Translations under genes and position numbers: made by a program
The notes under the pieces: generated by a model
What the model saw: the letters and a program-made list of their open reading frames with translations, nothing else
What the model was told of the DNA's origin: nothing
Database searches by the model: none
Source of the DNA: CAZJHD01 sp964545855
Lineage (GTDB): Bacteria > Planctomycetota > UBA1135 > JACQFD01
DNA length: 22,227 nucleotides
Direction of reading: 5' to 3'
Assembly (NCBI GenBank): GCA_964545855.1
Contig: CAZJHD010000071.1
Span: 1 to 22,227 of the forward strand
Shown here: one piece after another, positions 1-6,934 of the stretch
Numbering within the stretch: position 1 is the stretch's first letter
Layout of the letters: each line of letters starts with the position of its first letter

Positions 1-30
1 TTCCGCCCCTCGGCTCGCCGGGTGCGCGTC

Positions 31-59
31 CCGGGAATGGGGTCAGACCCCTTTCCCGG
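31..59. repeat. Near-perfect inverted repeat (hairpin) downstream of the thiolase gene
   Basis: Arms 31-42 (CCGGGAATGGGG) and 48-59 (CCCCTTTCCCGG) pair over 12 positions with a single T-T mismatch around a 5-base loop (TCAGA). It sits 28 bases past the stop of the minus-strand thiolase, so it could act as a transcription end signal, although no T-run follows. It may instead be a dispersed intergenic palindrome of the REP type. Two 11-bp direct repeats (56-66 and 67-77) adjoin it. Confidence 0.5.
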
Positions 60-87
60 CCCCTGCCCGGCCCCTGCCCGTCCGGCG

Positions 88-1293
88 CTACGCCTTCTCC
101 AGCAGGATCGCGATGCCCTGTCCGCCGCCGATGCAGGCCGACGACAGCCCGTACTTCTCACCGCTGCGGCGCAGCTCGAGAGCGAGGGAGAGCGTGATCC
201 GCGTGCCCGTCGCGCCGAGCGGATGGCCGAGCGCGATGGCGCCGCCGTTCACGTTCACCTTCTTCCGGTCGAGCTCCGCCGCCTTCTCGCAGGCGAGGTA
301 CTGCGCGGAGAAGGCCTCGTTGATCTCGTAGCGCCCGATGTCCGCGTGCTTCAGCCCCGCCTTCTCGAGCGTGTTCGCCATGGCGGGCACGGGACCGAAG
401 CCCATCTCGCTCGGGTCGACGCCGGCGAAGCCCCAAGCGCGCACCTTCGCGAGCACCGGCATCCCTTCCTTCTTCGCGCGCTCCGCCGTCGTCACGATCA
501 CCGCCGCGGCGCCGTCGACGATCCCCGAGGCGTTGCCCGCCGTCACGGTGCCCTCCTTGCCGAAGGCGGCGCCGAGCTTCGCGAGCTTCTCCGCCGACGT
601 GTCGGGCTTGATGTGGTCGTCCGCATCGACGACGAAGCTCGTGCGGCCCCGCGTCACCTCGACGGGGACGATCTCCTCGGCGAAACGTCCGCTCTTCACG
701 GCCGCGGCGCCGAGCTGGTGGCTCCGGAGGGCGAACTCGTCCTGCGCCTCGCGGGAGATCGAGAACTTCTTCGCGAGCTTCTCCGCCGTCTGCGCCATGT
801 AGAGCTTGCAGAACGGATCCATCAGCGACGAGAAGAGCAGGTCCTCGAGGGGCGGCTGCGTGCCGAAGCGAATGCCCGTCCGGATGCCGCGCAGGACGAA
901 GGGCGCCTGGGACATGTTCTCCATGCCGCCCGCGAGGCAGATCTCCGCCTCGCCGAGGAGGATCGCCTGGCAGGCGGAGACGATCGACTGGAGGCCCGAC
1001 CCGCAGAGCCGGTTCAGGGTGAGCGCCGGCACCGTGACGGGGAGGCCCGCATGGAGCGCCACGTGGCGCGCGCCATAGATGGCGTCGGTGGAGGTCTGCA
1101 GCGCGTTCCCGACGAAGACCTGATCGATCCGCTCCGGCGCGATCTTCGCGCGCTCGAGGGCGGCGCGCGCCGCATGCGCCGCGAGCTGGATCGCCGACAG
1201 GTCCTGGAACTTGCCGAAGCCGGGGGTGCCGGAGTATTCCGCCATGGCCGTGCGGGCGCCGGCGGAGAGGACGAGCTCGGGGCGGGAGGTCAT
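88..1293 (-). CDS. Thiolase family protein (acetyl-CoA C-acyltransferase)
   Basis: A 401-residue thiolase, the full family length. It catalyses CoA-dependent cleavage of 3-ketoacyl-CoA, or the reverse condensation of two acyl-CoAs, in the cytoplasm. The three active-site elements are visible: the nucleophilic Cys97 in NRLCGSGLQS, His357 in GHPLGATG and the acid/base Cys387 in CIGGGQG. The GGAIALGHPLGATG block is the family signature. The ATG at 1293 precedes a normal thiolase N-terminus; no good Shine-Dalgarno is seen. It lies 85 bp downstream of an enoyl-CoA hydratase on the same strand, consistent with beta-oxidation or short-chain ketoacyl-CoA metabolism. It differs clearly from the second thiolase at 8117-9325, for example in the longer N-terminal segment carrying GTPGFGKFQ, so the two probably differ in chain-length preference. 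Substrate cannot be read from sequence. Confidence 0.95.
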   Translation of the reverse strand: MTSRPELVLSAGARTAMAEYSGTPGFGKFQDLSAIQLAAHAARAALERAKIAPERIDQVFVGNALQTSTDAIYGARHVALHAGLPVTVPALTLNRLCGSGLQSIVSACQAILLGEAEICLAGGMENMSQAPFVLRGIRTGIRFGTQPPLEDLLFSSLMDPFCKLYMAQTAEKLAKKFSISREAQDEFALRSHQLGAAAVKSGRFAEEIVPVEVTRGRTSFVVDADDHIKPDTSAEKLAKLGAAFGKEGTVTAGNASGIVDGAAAVIVTTAERAKKEGMPVLAKVRAWGFAGVDPSEMGFGPVPAMANTLEKAGLKHADIGRYEINEAFSAQYLACEKAAELDRKKVNVNGGAIALGHPLGATGTRITLSLALELRRSGEKYGLSSACIGGGQGIAILLEKA

Positions 1294-1378
1294 GGGCGGC
1301 GTGCGCGGGTGAGCGGGGAGTCGAGTCAGAGAGGGAGCCGCGCCGCCGCGACGAGTGCGCGGCCGCGCGGGCGAACGA

Positions 1379-2170
1379 TCAGCGGCCGGCGAACTTGGCG
1401 GCGCGCTTCTCGAGGAAGGCGTTCATGCCCTCCTTCGTGTCGTCGAGCGTCGCGAGGATGCCGAAGAGGTCGCTCTCGAGCTTCTGGCCGTCGGCGAGGC
1501 TCGTCTCGAGACCCCGCGCCACGGCCTCCATCGCATAGCGGACGGCGACGGGCGCGCGCGACAGGATCGTGCGCGCGAGCTTCTCGGTGCCCTCCAGGAG
1601 CGCGGCAGGCTCGAAGAGGCGGTTCACGACGCCGACCCGGAGCGCCTCGTCGGCGGCGTAGGGCTCGCCCGTGAGGATCCACTCGCGCGCGACTCCGGCG
1701 CCGGCGATGCGCGCGAGCCGCTGCGTGCCGCCGTAGCCCGGGATGATGCCGAGCGTGACCTCCGGCAGACCGAGCTTCGCCGTCGTCGCGGCCGTGCGGA
1801 GCGTGCAGGCGAGCGCGAGCTCGAGGCCGCCGCCGAGGCAGAAGCCGTTGATGGCCGCGATCGTCGGCTTCCCGAGGTTCTCGAGGACGTTCAGCGTGTC
1901 CTGGCCGAGCCGCGAGTCGGCGCGCGCGCCCAGCGCATCCTTGCGGTTCGCGAAGTCCGCGAGACCGCCGATGTCCGCGCCGGCGACGAAGAACTTCTCC
2001 CCCGCCCCCGTGAGGATCACGGCGCGGACGGTCTCCGCGTCGCGGAGCTCCGTGAAGCAGCGGCCGAGCTCCACCACCACCTGGCGGTTGAGGGCGTTGG
2101 CCTTGGGGCGGTCGATGGTGACGCGGGCGAGGCCGTCGTCGACGGCCACCTTGAGGAACTCGAAGGTCAT
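1379..2170 (-). CDS. Enoyl-CoA hydratase/isomerase (crotonase) family protein
   Basis: A 263-residue crotonase-fold protein, the usual length for a stand-alone enoyl-CoA hydratase. It is expected to hydrate trans-2-enoyl-CoA to 3-hydroxyacyl-CoA in the cytoplasm. Both catalytic glutamates of classical hydratases are present: Glu117 in GGGLELAL and Glu137 in LPEVTLG. The oxyanion-hole segments FVAGAD (61-66) and GFCLGGG (109-115) and the IPGYGGTQRL signature are intact. The ATG at 2170 gives the normal family start (MTFEFLKVAVDDG); longer in-frame upstream sequence is low-complexity Arg-rich and not credible. A -10-like hexamer TAACCT (minus strand, 2204-2199) lies about 28 bases upstream. The thiolase follows downstream, suggesting co-transcription. 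No acyl-CoA dehydrogenase is in the window. Confidence 0.95.
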   Translation of the reverse strand: MTFEFLKVAVDDGLARVTIDRPKANALNRQVVVELGRCFTELRDAETVRAVILTGAGEKFFVAGADIGGLADFANRKDALGARADSRLGQDTLNVLENLGKPTIAAINGFCLGGGLELALACTLRTAATTAKLGLPEVTLGIIPGYGGTQRLARIAGAGVAREWILTGEPYAADEALRVGVVNRLFEPAALLEGTEKLARTILSRAPVAVRYAMEAVARGLETSLADGQKLESDLFGILATLDDTKEGMNAFLEKRAAKFAGR

Positions 2171-2198
2171 GGCGGGTGCGGGGAGACGAAGGGCGAAG

Positions 2199-2204
2199 AG
2201 GTTA
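2199..2204 (-). promoter_or_regulatory. Candidate -10 element for the enoyl-CoA hydratase gene
   Basis: Read on the minus strand this is TAACCT, preceded by GC, about 28 bases before the ATG at 2170. It fits the TAnnnT form of a sigma-70 -10 hexamer. No convincing -35 is seen, so this is a weak call. Confidence 0.25.
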
Positions 2205-2221
2205 GCAGCCCGTGACGATAT

Positions 2222-2308
2222 TGCTCCGCGAAGCGAGAGTGAGGCATCTGTGCTCCGCGAAGCGGGCGCGAGACATCTGTGCTCCGCGAAGCGAGCGCGA
2301 GGCTGCGG
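2222..2308. repeat. Three tandem copies of a 29-bp repeat
   Basis: Copies at 2222-2250, 2251-2279 and 2280-2308 each begin with the identical 14-mer TGCTCCGCGAAGCG. Copies 1 and 2 also share the CATCTG end; copy 3 diverges over its last third. The core contains an imperfect palindrome (GCTCCGCGAAGC). It fills the 218-bp gap between the start of the enoyl-CoA hydratase gene and the stop of the cyclophilin gene. No spacers separate the copies, so it is not a CRISPR array. Function unknown. Confidence 0.8.
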
Positions 2309-2309
2309 G

Positions 2310-2345
2310 GCCCGTGGCTCCGCTCGGAGGACTTCCGCCACGGGC
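2310..2345 (-). terminator. Hairpin downstream of the cyclophilin operon
   Basis: Perfect 9-bp arms GCCCGTGGC (2310-2318) and GCCACGGGC (2337-2345) enclose an 18-base loop that can itself fold partly. It lies 43 bases past the stop codon of the last cyclophilin gene on the minus strand. There is no T-tract, so termination by this hairpin is only a possibility. Confidence 0.35.
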
Positions 2346-2388
2346 TGTTCGCGCGGCCCACTCCCCCGAGCGATGCTCGCGTCGCGGC

Positions 2389-2910
2389 TCACACCTGCGA
2401 GATCACGATCTTCTCGATGGCGACGCGCTGCTTCGGCCGCGACCGCTCGCCACCGGAGCCGGCGCCCACGTCCACGCCCGCGATCTTGTCGAGGGTCTCG
2501 AGGCTCTCCTTGTCGCTGGGCGCGATGCGGCCGAAGGCCGTGTACTCGCCGTCGAGGAAGCTCGCCGCCGCGTGGCAGATGAAGAACTGACATCCCGCCG
2601 AGTCGGGCTGGGAGGCACGCGCCATCGACACGACGCCGCGCGCGTGCGGCGTGTCGTTGAACTCGGCCTTCAGCTTGTAGCCGGCGTCGCCGGTTCCGTC
2701 GCCCTTCGGGCAGCCGCCCTGGATCATGAATCCCTTCACGACGCGGTGGAACGAGAGGTTGTCGTAGAAGCCCTTGGCGGCGAGCTTCACGAAGTTCTTG
2801 ACGGTCGCGGGAGCCTTGTCGGCGAGGAACTCGAGCGTCATCGGGCCGAAGTTCGTCTCGATGCGGGCGCGGGTGCGGGAGAGGTCGGCCTTCTCGACGT
2901 CGAAAGTCAT
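2389..2910 (-). CDS. Peptidyl-prolyl cis-trans isomerase, cyclophilin type (cytoplasmic)
   Basis: A 173-residue single-domain cyclophilin that interconverts cis and trans Xaa-Pro bonds during protein folding. The catalytic block is intact: FHRVVKGFMIQGG at 54-66 contains the key Arg56, Phe61, Met62 and Gln64, and AGCQFFIC at 105-112 contains Gln108 and Phe110. The position of the cyclosporin-contact Trp is Phe118, as often in bacterial cyclophilins. No signal peptide is seen, so it should be cytoplasmic. The ATG at 2910 gives the compact family start; longer in-frame sequence is Ser/Arg-rich and not credible. It starts 4 bases after the stop of the upstream fused cyclophilin (2915-4123) and is the third gene of a three-cyclophilin operon. 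Among the three it is closest to the canonical enzyme. Confidence 0.95.
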   Translation of the reverse strand: MTFDVEKADLSRTRARIETNFGPMTLEFLADKAPATVKNFVKLAAKGFYDNLSFHRVVKGFMIQGGCPKGDGTGDAGYKLKAEFNDTPHARGVVSMARASQPDSAGCQFFICHAAASFLDGEYTAFGRIAPSDKESLETLDKIAGVDVGAGSGGERSRPKQRVAIEKIVISQV

Positions 2911-2914
2911 GGAG

Positions 2915-4123
2915 TCACTTCTGGGTAGCGGGTGCGGAAGGAACGGGCGAGGGCGGGGGCGTGCGGGCGGAGCCGTCGCGGACGATCCGAACGGATCGGA
3001 TGCGGACGGCGCGGACCGGACGCTCCCGCAGGTGCGGGCTCGCCGCCTGGCCTCCGAGGACCTCCAGGCCCTCGATGGCGGAGAGGACGTCGAGTCCCTC
3101 GACGACCTTCGCGAAGGCGGCATAGCGATTCTGGAAGTGGGGCGCGGAGGCGGTGCAGATGAAGAACTGCGAGCCTCCGGAGGCCAGCGCGGCGCGGCTC
3201 TCGTCGAGCACGGCCGCCGATGGCCAGTGCTTGCGGAGCTTCGCGTCGAGATCGGCGTCGTCGGCCGCCTCGTAGAGCTGCGCGAGGGCCGCGCGGAACT
3301 GTCGGTAGACCTCGTCGGGCACGCGCGCGAGACCGACGGTGCCGCGCTCGAAGACTGCGCGCGACCGCTCCAGCGGAATCGGACGCTGGTCGAAGGTCAT
3401 TCCCTGGTTGCCGGGGAAGGACGCCGGATCGCCCGACTTCGACTCGGGGTCGCCGGCCTGGACGTAGAGCCCCTTCTCCACGCGGTGGAAGGAGACGCCG
3501 TCGTAGAACTTCGACTCCGCGAGCTTCACGAAGTTGCGGAGCGCGAGGGGCGCGGCGCGCACGTCGAGCGCGAGCACCATCCGCCCGAGGTCGGTCTCGA
3601 GGACGGCGTGGGCCCCCGTCAGGTCCTCGACGCGCTCGACCCGCGCCTCCGTGCAGACGGCCGGCGGGTCCGTCGCGCGGAAGATGAGGTCGAAGGCGTC
3701 GCCCGGCGGCGGCTCGATCGACCGCAGCTCCAGCGACACCTCGAGGCGGCCGTGCGGAGGCAGCGGCCAGTCGGCGGGAAGATCGGCCGGGACCGAGACG
3801 CCGCGGAGAGCCGGCACCACCTGCGGCTCCCGGTCGCCGCCCGGCGCCGGGCGACCGTGGGCGCCCTGGCGCACTTCGCGGAGCTCGAGGCCGCTGCCGA
3901 GCGTCCACGACGCGGGGATGCGCCGGACCACGTCGTCGCGGTTCTCGAAGACGAGCGTCACTCCCAGCGGATGGCCGGCGATCCAGATCGGAGGCGTCGC
4001 CTCGACGGAGACCCGGAGCCCCGCGGGCCGCGCCGCCTCCTGTGCATCCTGGGCCCCCAGCAGGAGGACGCCGGCGATCGGAAGCAGCCCGATCCGAACG
4101 GCGCGCGCGAGACGCTCCGTCAC
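2915..4123 (-). CDS. Exported cyclophilin-type protein with N-terminal beta-rich region and divergent active site
   Basis: A 402-residue protein. An N-terminal hydrophobic segment (residues 10-24, IGLLPIAGVLLLGAQ) after basic residues predicts export. Residues 35-165 look like a beta-sandwich (alternating hydrophobics, VTLVFENRDD, GRLEVSLEL). A cyclophilin domain runs from about 171 to 382. Its active site is only partly kept: FHRVEKGLYVQAGD (212-225) retains Arg214 and Gln222, but the usual Phe-Met after Gly is Leu-Tyr and the second Gly of the QGG motif is Ala; SQFFICT (318-324) is intact. About 40 extra residues (roughly 269-314) separate the two catalytic blocks. The C-terminus is Pro-rich. 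The GTG start at 4123 overlaps the TGA of the preceding cyclophilin gene (GTGA), implying coupled translation. It may be a weak isomerase or a binding protein. Confidence 0.85.
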   Translation of the reverse strand: MTERLARAVRIGLLPIAGVLLLGAQDAQEAARPAGLRVSVEATPPIWIAGHPLGVTLVFENRDDVVRRIPASWTLGSGLELREVRQGAHGRPAPGGDREPQVVPALRGVSVPADLPADWPLPPHGRLEVSLELRSIEPPPGDAFDLIFRATDPPAVCTEARVERVEDLTGAHAVLETDLGRMVLALDVRAAPLALRNFVKLAESKFYDGVSFHRVEKGLYVQAGDPESKSGDPASFPGNQGMTFDQRPIPLERSRAVFERGTVGLARVPDEVYRQFRAALAQLYEAADDADLDAKLRKHWPSAAVLDESRAALASGGSQFFICTASAPHFQNRYAAFAKVVEGLDVLSAIEGLEVLGGQAASPHLRERPVRAVRIRSVRIVRDGSARTPPPSPVPSAPATQK

Positions 4124-5121
4124 GGCCGCTCCACGACGGTCGCCTTCAGGATCACGGGCGGCTCGAGCGGCTTCGACATCTCGTTGTCGGGTCCCGCCAT
4201 CACCGGCGCGAGCGCCATGCGGTCGAGCGCCTCGAAGCCGGCGATCAGCTTCCCGAAGGCGGCGTACTCCCGATCGAGCACTTCGCGGTGGTTCGCGAAG
4301 CAGATGAAGAACTGGCACGTGGCGCTGTTCCGGTCGGGCCCGCGCGCCATGGAGATCGTGCCGCGCTCGTGGGACAGGTCGGAGAATTCGCCGCGGATGG
4401 TCGGCGACGTCGCGATCGTGCCGTCGGGCCGGTGCGCGCCGCCCTGCGCCATGAAGCCGCGCACGATGCGGTGGAAGATCTTGCCGTCGTAGAAGCCCTC
4501 GGAGGCGAGGCGCACGAAGTTCTTCACCGTCTCGGGCGCCTTGTCGGGGCGCAGCCCCACGAGGATCGGGCCGAGGCTCGTCTCCAGCAGGACGGCCGCC
4601 TTGGACGGCTCCTTCTCGAGCATGGAGAGCGGCTGCGCGACGGGCTTCACCAGCACGCCCGCGAGCGGCTTCGTCCGCTCGCCCTCGGCGTACTCGTAGT
4701 GGACCTCGAAGCGGCCCGCCGGCGGCGTCTCGTTCGTCTCGCCCGCGTCGAGGGCGAGGCTCCAGAGGCCGGAGTCTTGGGTCGGCGCCCCCCCCGTCGC
4801 CGTCGAGCGGAGCCGGTGCTCCCGCCCGTCGGAGGTCTTCACGACGAGCCCCGACGGAGAGAGCGTCTTCGCGACCGCCTCGTTCCGCGTGCTCACCGTG
4901 ATCGGGATCTTCCCGCCGATGCGATAGGTGGTTCCGAGCCACTCGATCCGCACCTCGTCCTCGGGGACGCCCTGCCGGATCGGATGCGGCGGCCGCAGAG
5001 GTCCGGCGGCCGGAGGAGACGCGTTCGCGTCGCGCGTGGCGGCGGTGAGGAGGAGCGCGCCGGCGGCGATCGTCGAGAGGAAGTTTCGTCCCATGGAGCT
5101 GGATGCAGTGTCGAGAGCCAT
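4120..5121 (-). CDS. Exported cyclophilin-type peptidyl-prolyl isomerase with N-terminal beta-rich region
   Basis: A 333-residue protein. An N-terminal signal-like segment (about 12-34: NFLSTIAAGALLLTAATRDA) predicts export. Residues 55-160 form a beta-rich region (RIEWLGTTYRIGGKIPITVS, then FEVHYEYAEG) resembling the equivalent part of the next gene in position and pattern. The cyclophilin domain covers about 174-330, with FHRIVRGFMAQGG (216-228) keeping the catalytic Arg218, Phe223, Met224 and Gln226, and ATCQFFIC (267-274). It should act as a periplasmic or envelope prolyl isomerase. The ATG at 5121 is used here; ATG at 5094 would also keep the signal segment, and neither has a strong ribosome-binding site. 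It is first in the three-cyclophilin operon, and its stop overlaps the next start by 4 bases. Confidence 0.9.
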   Translation of the reverse strand: MALDTASSSMGRNFLSTIAAGALLLTAATRDANASPPAAGPLRPPHPIRQGVPEDEVRIEWLGTTYRIGGKIPITVSTRNEAVAKTLSPSGLVVKTSDGREHRLRSTATGGAPTQDSGLWSLALDAGETNETPPAGRFEVHYEYAEGERTKPLAGVLVKPVAQPLSMLEKEPSKAAVLLETSLGPILVGLRPDKAPETVKNFVRLASEGFYDGKIFHRIVRGFMAQGGAHRPDGTIATSPTIRGEFSDLSHERGTISMARGPDRNSATCQFFICFANHREVLDREYAAFGKLIAGFEALDRMALAPVMAGPDNEMSKPLEPPVILKATVVERP

Positions 5122-5142
5122 CGATCGAAAGCAAGGCGGGGT

Positions 5143-5173
5143 CGGGAGGCGCCGCCTACGGCGGCCCCTCCCG
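5143..5173 (-). terminator. Strong GC-rich hairpin between the hydroxyacyl-CoA dehydrogenase gene and the cyclophilin operon
   Basis: Arms 5143-5156 and 5160-5173 pair over 14 positions with one mismatch around a 3-base loop (TAC). It lies 36 bases past the stop of the minus-strand dehydrogenase gene and 22 bases before the start of the cyclophilin operon, so it probably separates the two units. A clear T-run is absent. It could equally fold in the leader of the cyclophilin mRNA. Confidence 0.45.
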
Positions 5174-5208
5174 TTCGGTTGCGGGAGCGCGACGCGGCCG
5201 GGCGGGCT

Positions 5209-6084
5209 TCAGCGCGCCTTCGGCTTGTCGCCCTCCCACTCGTAGAACCCCTTCCCGCTCTTTCGGCCGAGACGCTTCTCCGAGACGAGAGCCTTCAGCT
5301 TCGCGGGCACCTTGAAGAGCGTCTCCGTCGGGAAGCGCTTCTCCCAGCCCTCGGCGATCGACTGCGTGGTGTCGAGGCCCACGTAGTCGAGCAGATGGAT
5401 CGGGCCCATGGGGTAACCGCATCCGAGCTTCATCGCCGTGTCGATGTCCTCCGGCGACGCGTCGCCGCGCTCCACCATGCGGATCGCCTCGAGGATGTAG
5501 GGCACCAGGAGGCGGTTCACGATGAAGCCCGGCGTGTCCTTGGCGGCGACCGGCGTCTTGCCGCAGCGCTTGCCGAACTCGAAGGCCGCCTGGAAGGACG
5601 CCTCGTCGGTCTTCGCCGTGCGCACGACCTCCACGAGCGGCATCAGCTGCACGGGGTTGAAGAAGTGGAGACCCACCATGCGCGCGGGACGGCCCGACGC
5701 GGCGCCCATCTCGCCGATCGGGAACGACGACGTGTTCGACGCGAGGATGCACTCGGCCTTCGTCGTCTTCCCGAGCTCCGCGAAGAGCTTCTTCTTCACC
5801 TCCAGGTCCTCGACGATCGCCTCGATCACGAGATCGGCCTGCGCGAGGTCGGACACCTTCGTCGACGGGTGGATGCGGTCGCGGATCTTGCTCGCGTCGG
5901 GCGCCTGGAGCTTTCCCTTCTCCACGAGCTTCGCGAGCGATCCCTCGATGCGCTTCAGGCCCGAGTCGAGCGCCTTCGGATCCGACTCCACGACGGTCAC
6001 GTCGTGGCCCCCCGCCGCCGCCACTTGGGCGATGCCGTGTCCCATCAAGCCGCAACCGATCACACCCACGTTCGAAATGGCCAT
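5209..6084 (-). CDS. 3-hydroxyacyl-CoA dehydrogenase (3-hydroxybutyryl-CoA dehydrogenase type)
   Basis: A 291-residue, stand-alone NAD(P)-dependent dehydrogenase that interconverts L-3-hydroxyacyl-CoA and 3-ketoacyl-CoA. The N-terminal Rossmann motif is GVIGCGLMGHGIAQ, with Gly10, Gly12 and Gly15; Glu33 ends the second strand, the position that reads the nucleotide ribose. The catalytic His140-Glu152 pair lies in GLHFFNPVQLMPLVEVV, with Ser119 in SNTSS. The C-terminal domain carries KDTPGFIVNRLL, GCGYPMGP and a terminal GRKSGKGFYEW. The ATG at 6084 is preceded by GGAGG nine bases upstream, the best ribosome-binding site in the window. It forms a plausible hydratase-dehydrogenase-thiolase pathway with its neighbours, though the cyclophilin genes separate them. 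Specificity for C4 or longer acyl chains is not determined. Confidence 0.95.
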   Translation of the reverse strand: MAISNVGVIGCGLMGHGIAQVAAAGGHDVTVVESDPKALDSGLKRIEGSLAKLVEKGKLQAPDASKIRDRIHPSTKVSDLAQADLVIEAIVEDLEVKKKLFAELGKTTKAECILASNTSSFPIGEMGAASGRPARMVGLHFFNPVQLMPLVEVVRTAKTDEASFQAAFEFGKRCGKTPVAAKDTPGFIVNRLLVPYILEAIRMVERGDASPEDIDTAMKLGCGYPMGPIHLLDYVGLDTTQSIAEGWEKRFPTETLFKVPAKLKALVSEKRLGRKSGKGFYEWEGDKPKAR

Positions 6085-6261
6085 CGATTCGATCCTCCGA
6101 TGCAGAGTTCCAGGAATGACCTCGGGAGGCTGCGCCTCGGCGCGCCCGCTCCGAGAGAAGTCGAAGGCGCACTCTAGCAGGACGCTGAAGAGGCATTCGA
6201 GCCGCGCGCGGGCCTCGCTCTCCGGCGCACACCGCGCCGTCGGAGCGCCGCGCGAAGGTGG

Positions 6262-6267
6262 TAGAGT
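6262..6267 (+). promoter_or_regulatory. Candidate -10 element for the thioredoxin-fold gene
   Basis: TAGAGT, within GGTAGAGTCG, 37 bases upstream of the ATG at 6305, in the 220-bp divergent region shared with the dehydrogenase gene. The same hexamer occurs on the opposite strand at 6176-6171, facing the dehydrogenase gene. No -35 element is evident. Confidence 0.3.
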
Positions 6268-6304
6268 CGATGCCGCTCGAACCGAAACCCCGGAGAAGAA
6301 CACG

Positions 6305-6895
6305 ATGGTCCAGACTCCCTCCACGATGGTCGCGCTCGGCACGGTGGCGCCGCCCTTCCGGCTGCGCGATCCCCAGGGGAAATGGGTCTCCCTCGACGAC
6401 TTCCGAGGAACGCCCGGTCTCCTGGTGATCTTCCTCTGCAACCACTGCCCCTTCGTGAAGCACGTGCGCGTCGAGCTCGCGCGCACCTGCCGCGCCTACC
6501 AGGACCGCGGCATCGCCGTGGTGGGGATCAACTCGAACGACATCGTGGCGCACCCCGAGGACGCACCCGAGCTCATGGCGAAGGAGGCCGAGGAGGTGGG
6601 CTACACGTTTCCCTACCTCTTCGACGAGACGCAGGAAGTGGCGAAGGCCTACCGCGCCGCCTGCACGCCCGACTTCTTCCTCTTCGACCGCGAGCGCCGG
6701 CTCGCCTACCGCGGACAGCTGGACGCGAGCCGCCCGAGCAACGGGAAGCCCGTCACGGCCGCCGACCTCCGCGCCGCCATGGATGCGCTGCTGGCGGGCC
6801 GGCCGATCCCCGAGCCGCAGGTGCCGAGCATCGGGTGCAACATCAAGTGGAAGAAGGGCAAGGAGCCCGAGTGGTTCGGCACGGCGGGCGCGTGA
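6305..6895 (+). CDS. Thioredoxin-fold (AhpC/TSA-redoxin-like) family protein
   Basis: A 196-residue cytoplasmic protein of the redoxin type. The N-terminus APPFRLRDPQGKWVSLDDFRG is the usual lead-in of peroxiredoxin/TlpA-like folds. The redox motif is Cys45-Asn-His-Cys48, followed by PFVKH; the CxHCPFVKH form marks a widespread bacterial subfamily of unproven function. Other cysteines are Cys62, Cys120 (in ACTPDFFLFD, the cis-Pro loop region) and Cys178 near the C-terminus (PSIGCNIKWK, also typical of this subfamily). No signal peptide is seen. It is expected to be a thiol-disulfide oxidoreductase or peroxidase; the substrate is unknown. The ATG at 6305 has GGAGAAG upstream. It is transcribed divergently from the hydroxyacyl-CoA dehydrogenase and convergently with the next gene. 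Confidence 0.9.
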   Translation: MVQTPSTMVALGTVAPPFRLRDPQGKWVSLDDFRGTPGLLVIFLCNHCPFVKHVRVELARTCRAYQDRGIAVVGINSNDIVAHPEDAPELMAKEAEEVGYTFPYLFDETQEVAKAYRAACTPDFFLFDRERRLAYRGQLDASRPSNGKPVTAADLRAAMDALLAGRPIPEPQVPSIGCNIKWKKGKEPEWFGTAGA

Positions 6896-6934
6896 ACGCG
6901 GGCGTGCGGCGGGCGCAGGCGCGCGAGTCGTCGC

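Noticed and set aside
22..1674. A plus-strand open frame of 550 codons opposite the thiolase and hydratase
   Set aside because: It is antisense to two clear enzyme genes, with low-complexity Arg-rich composition and no recognisable domain.
2222..2308. Possible CRISPR array
   Set aside because: The 29-bp copies follow one another without spacers, only three copies exist and no cas gene is nearby.
6085..6304. Small RNA or riboswitch in the 220-bp divergent region
   Set aside because: Only -10-like hexamers are visible; no recognisable conserved riboswitch core or stable long hairpin was found by eye.
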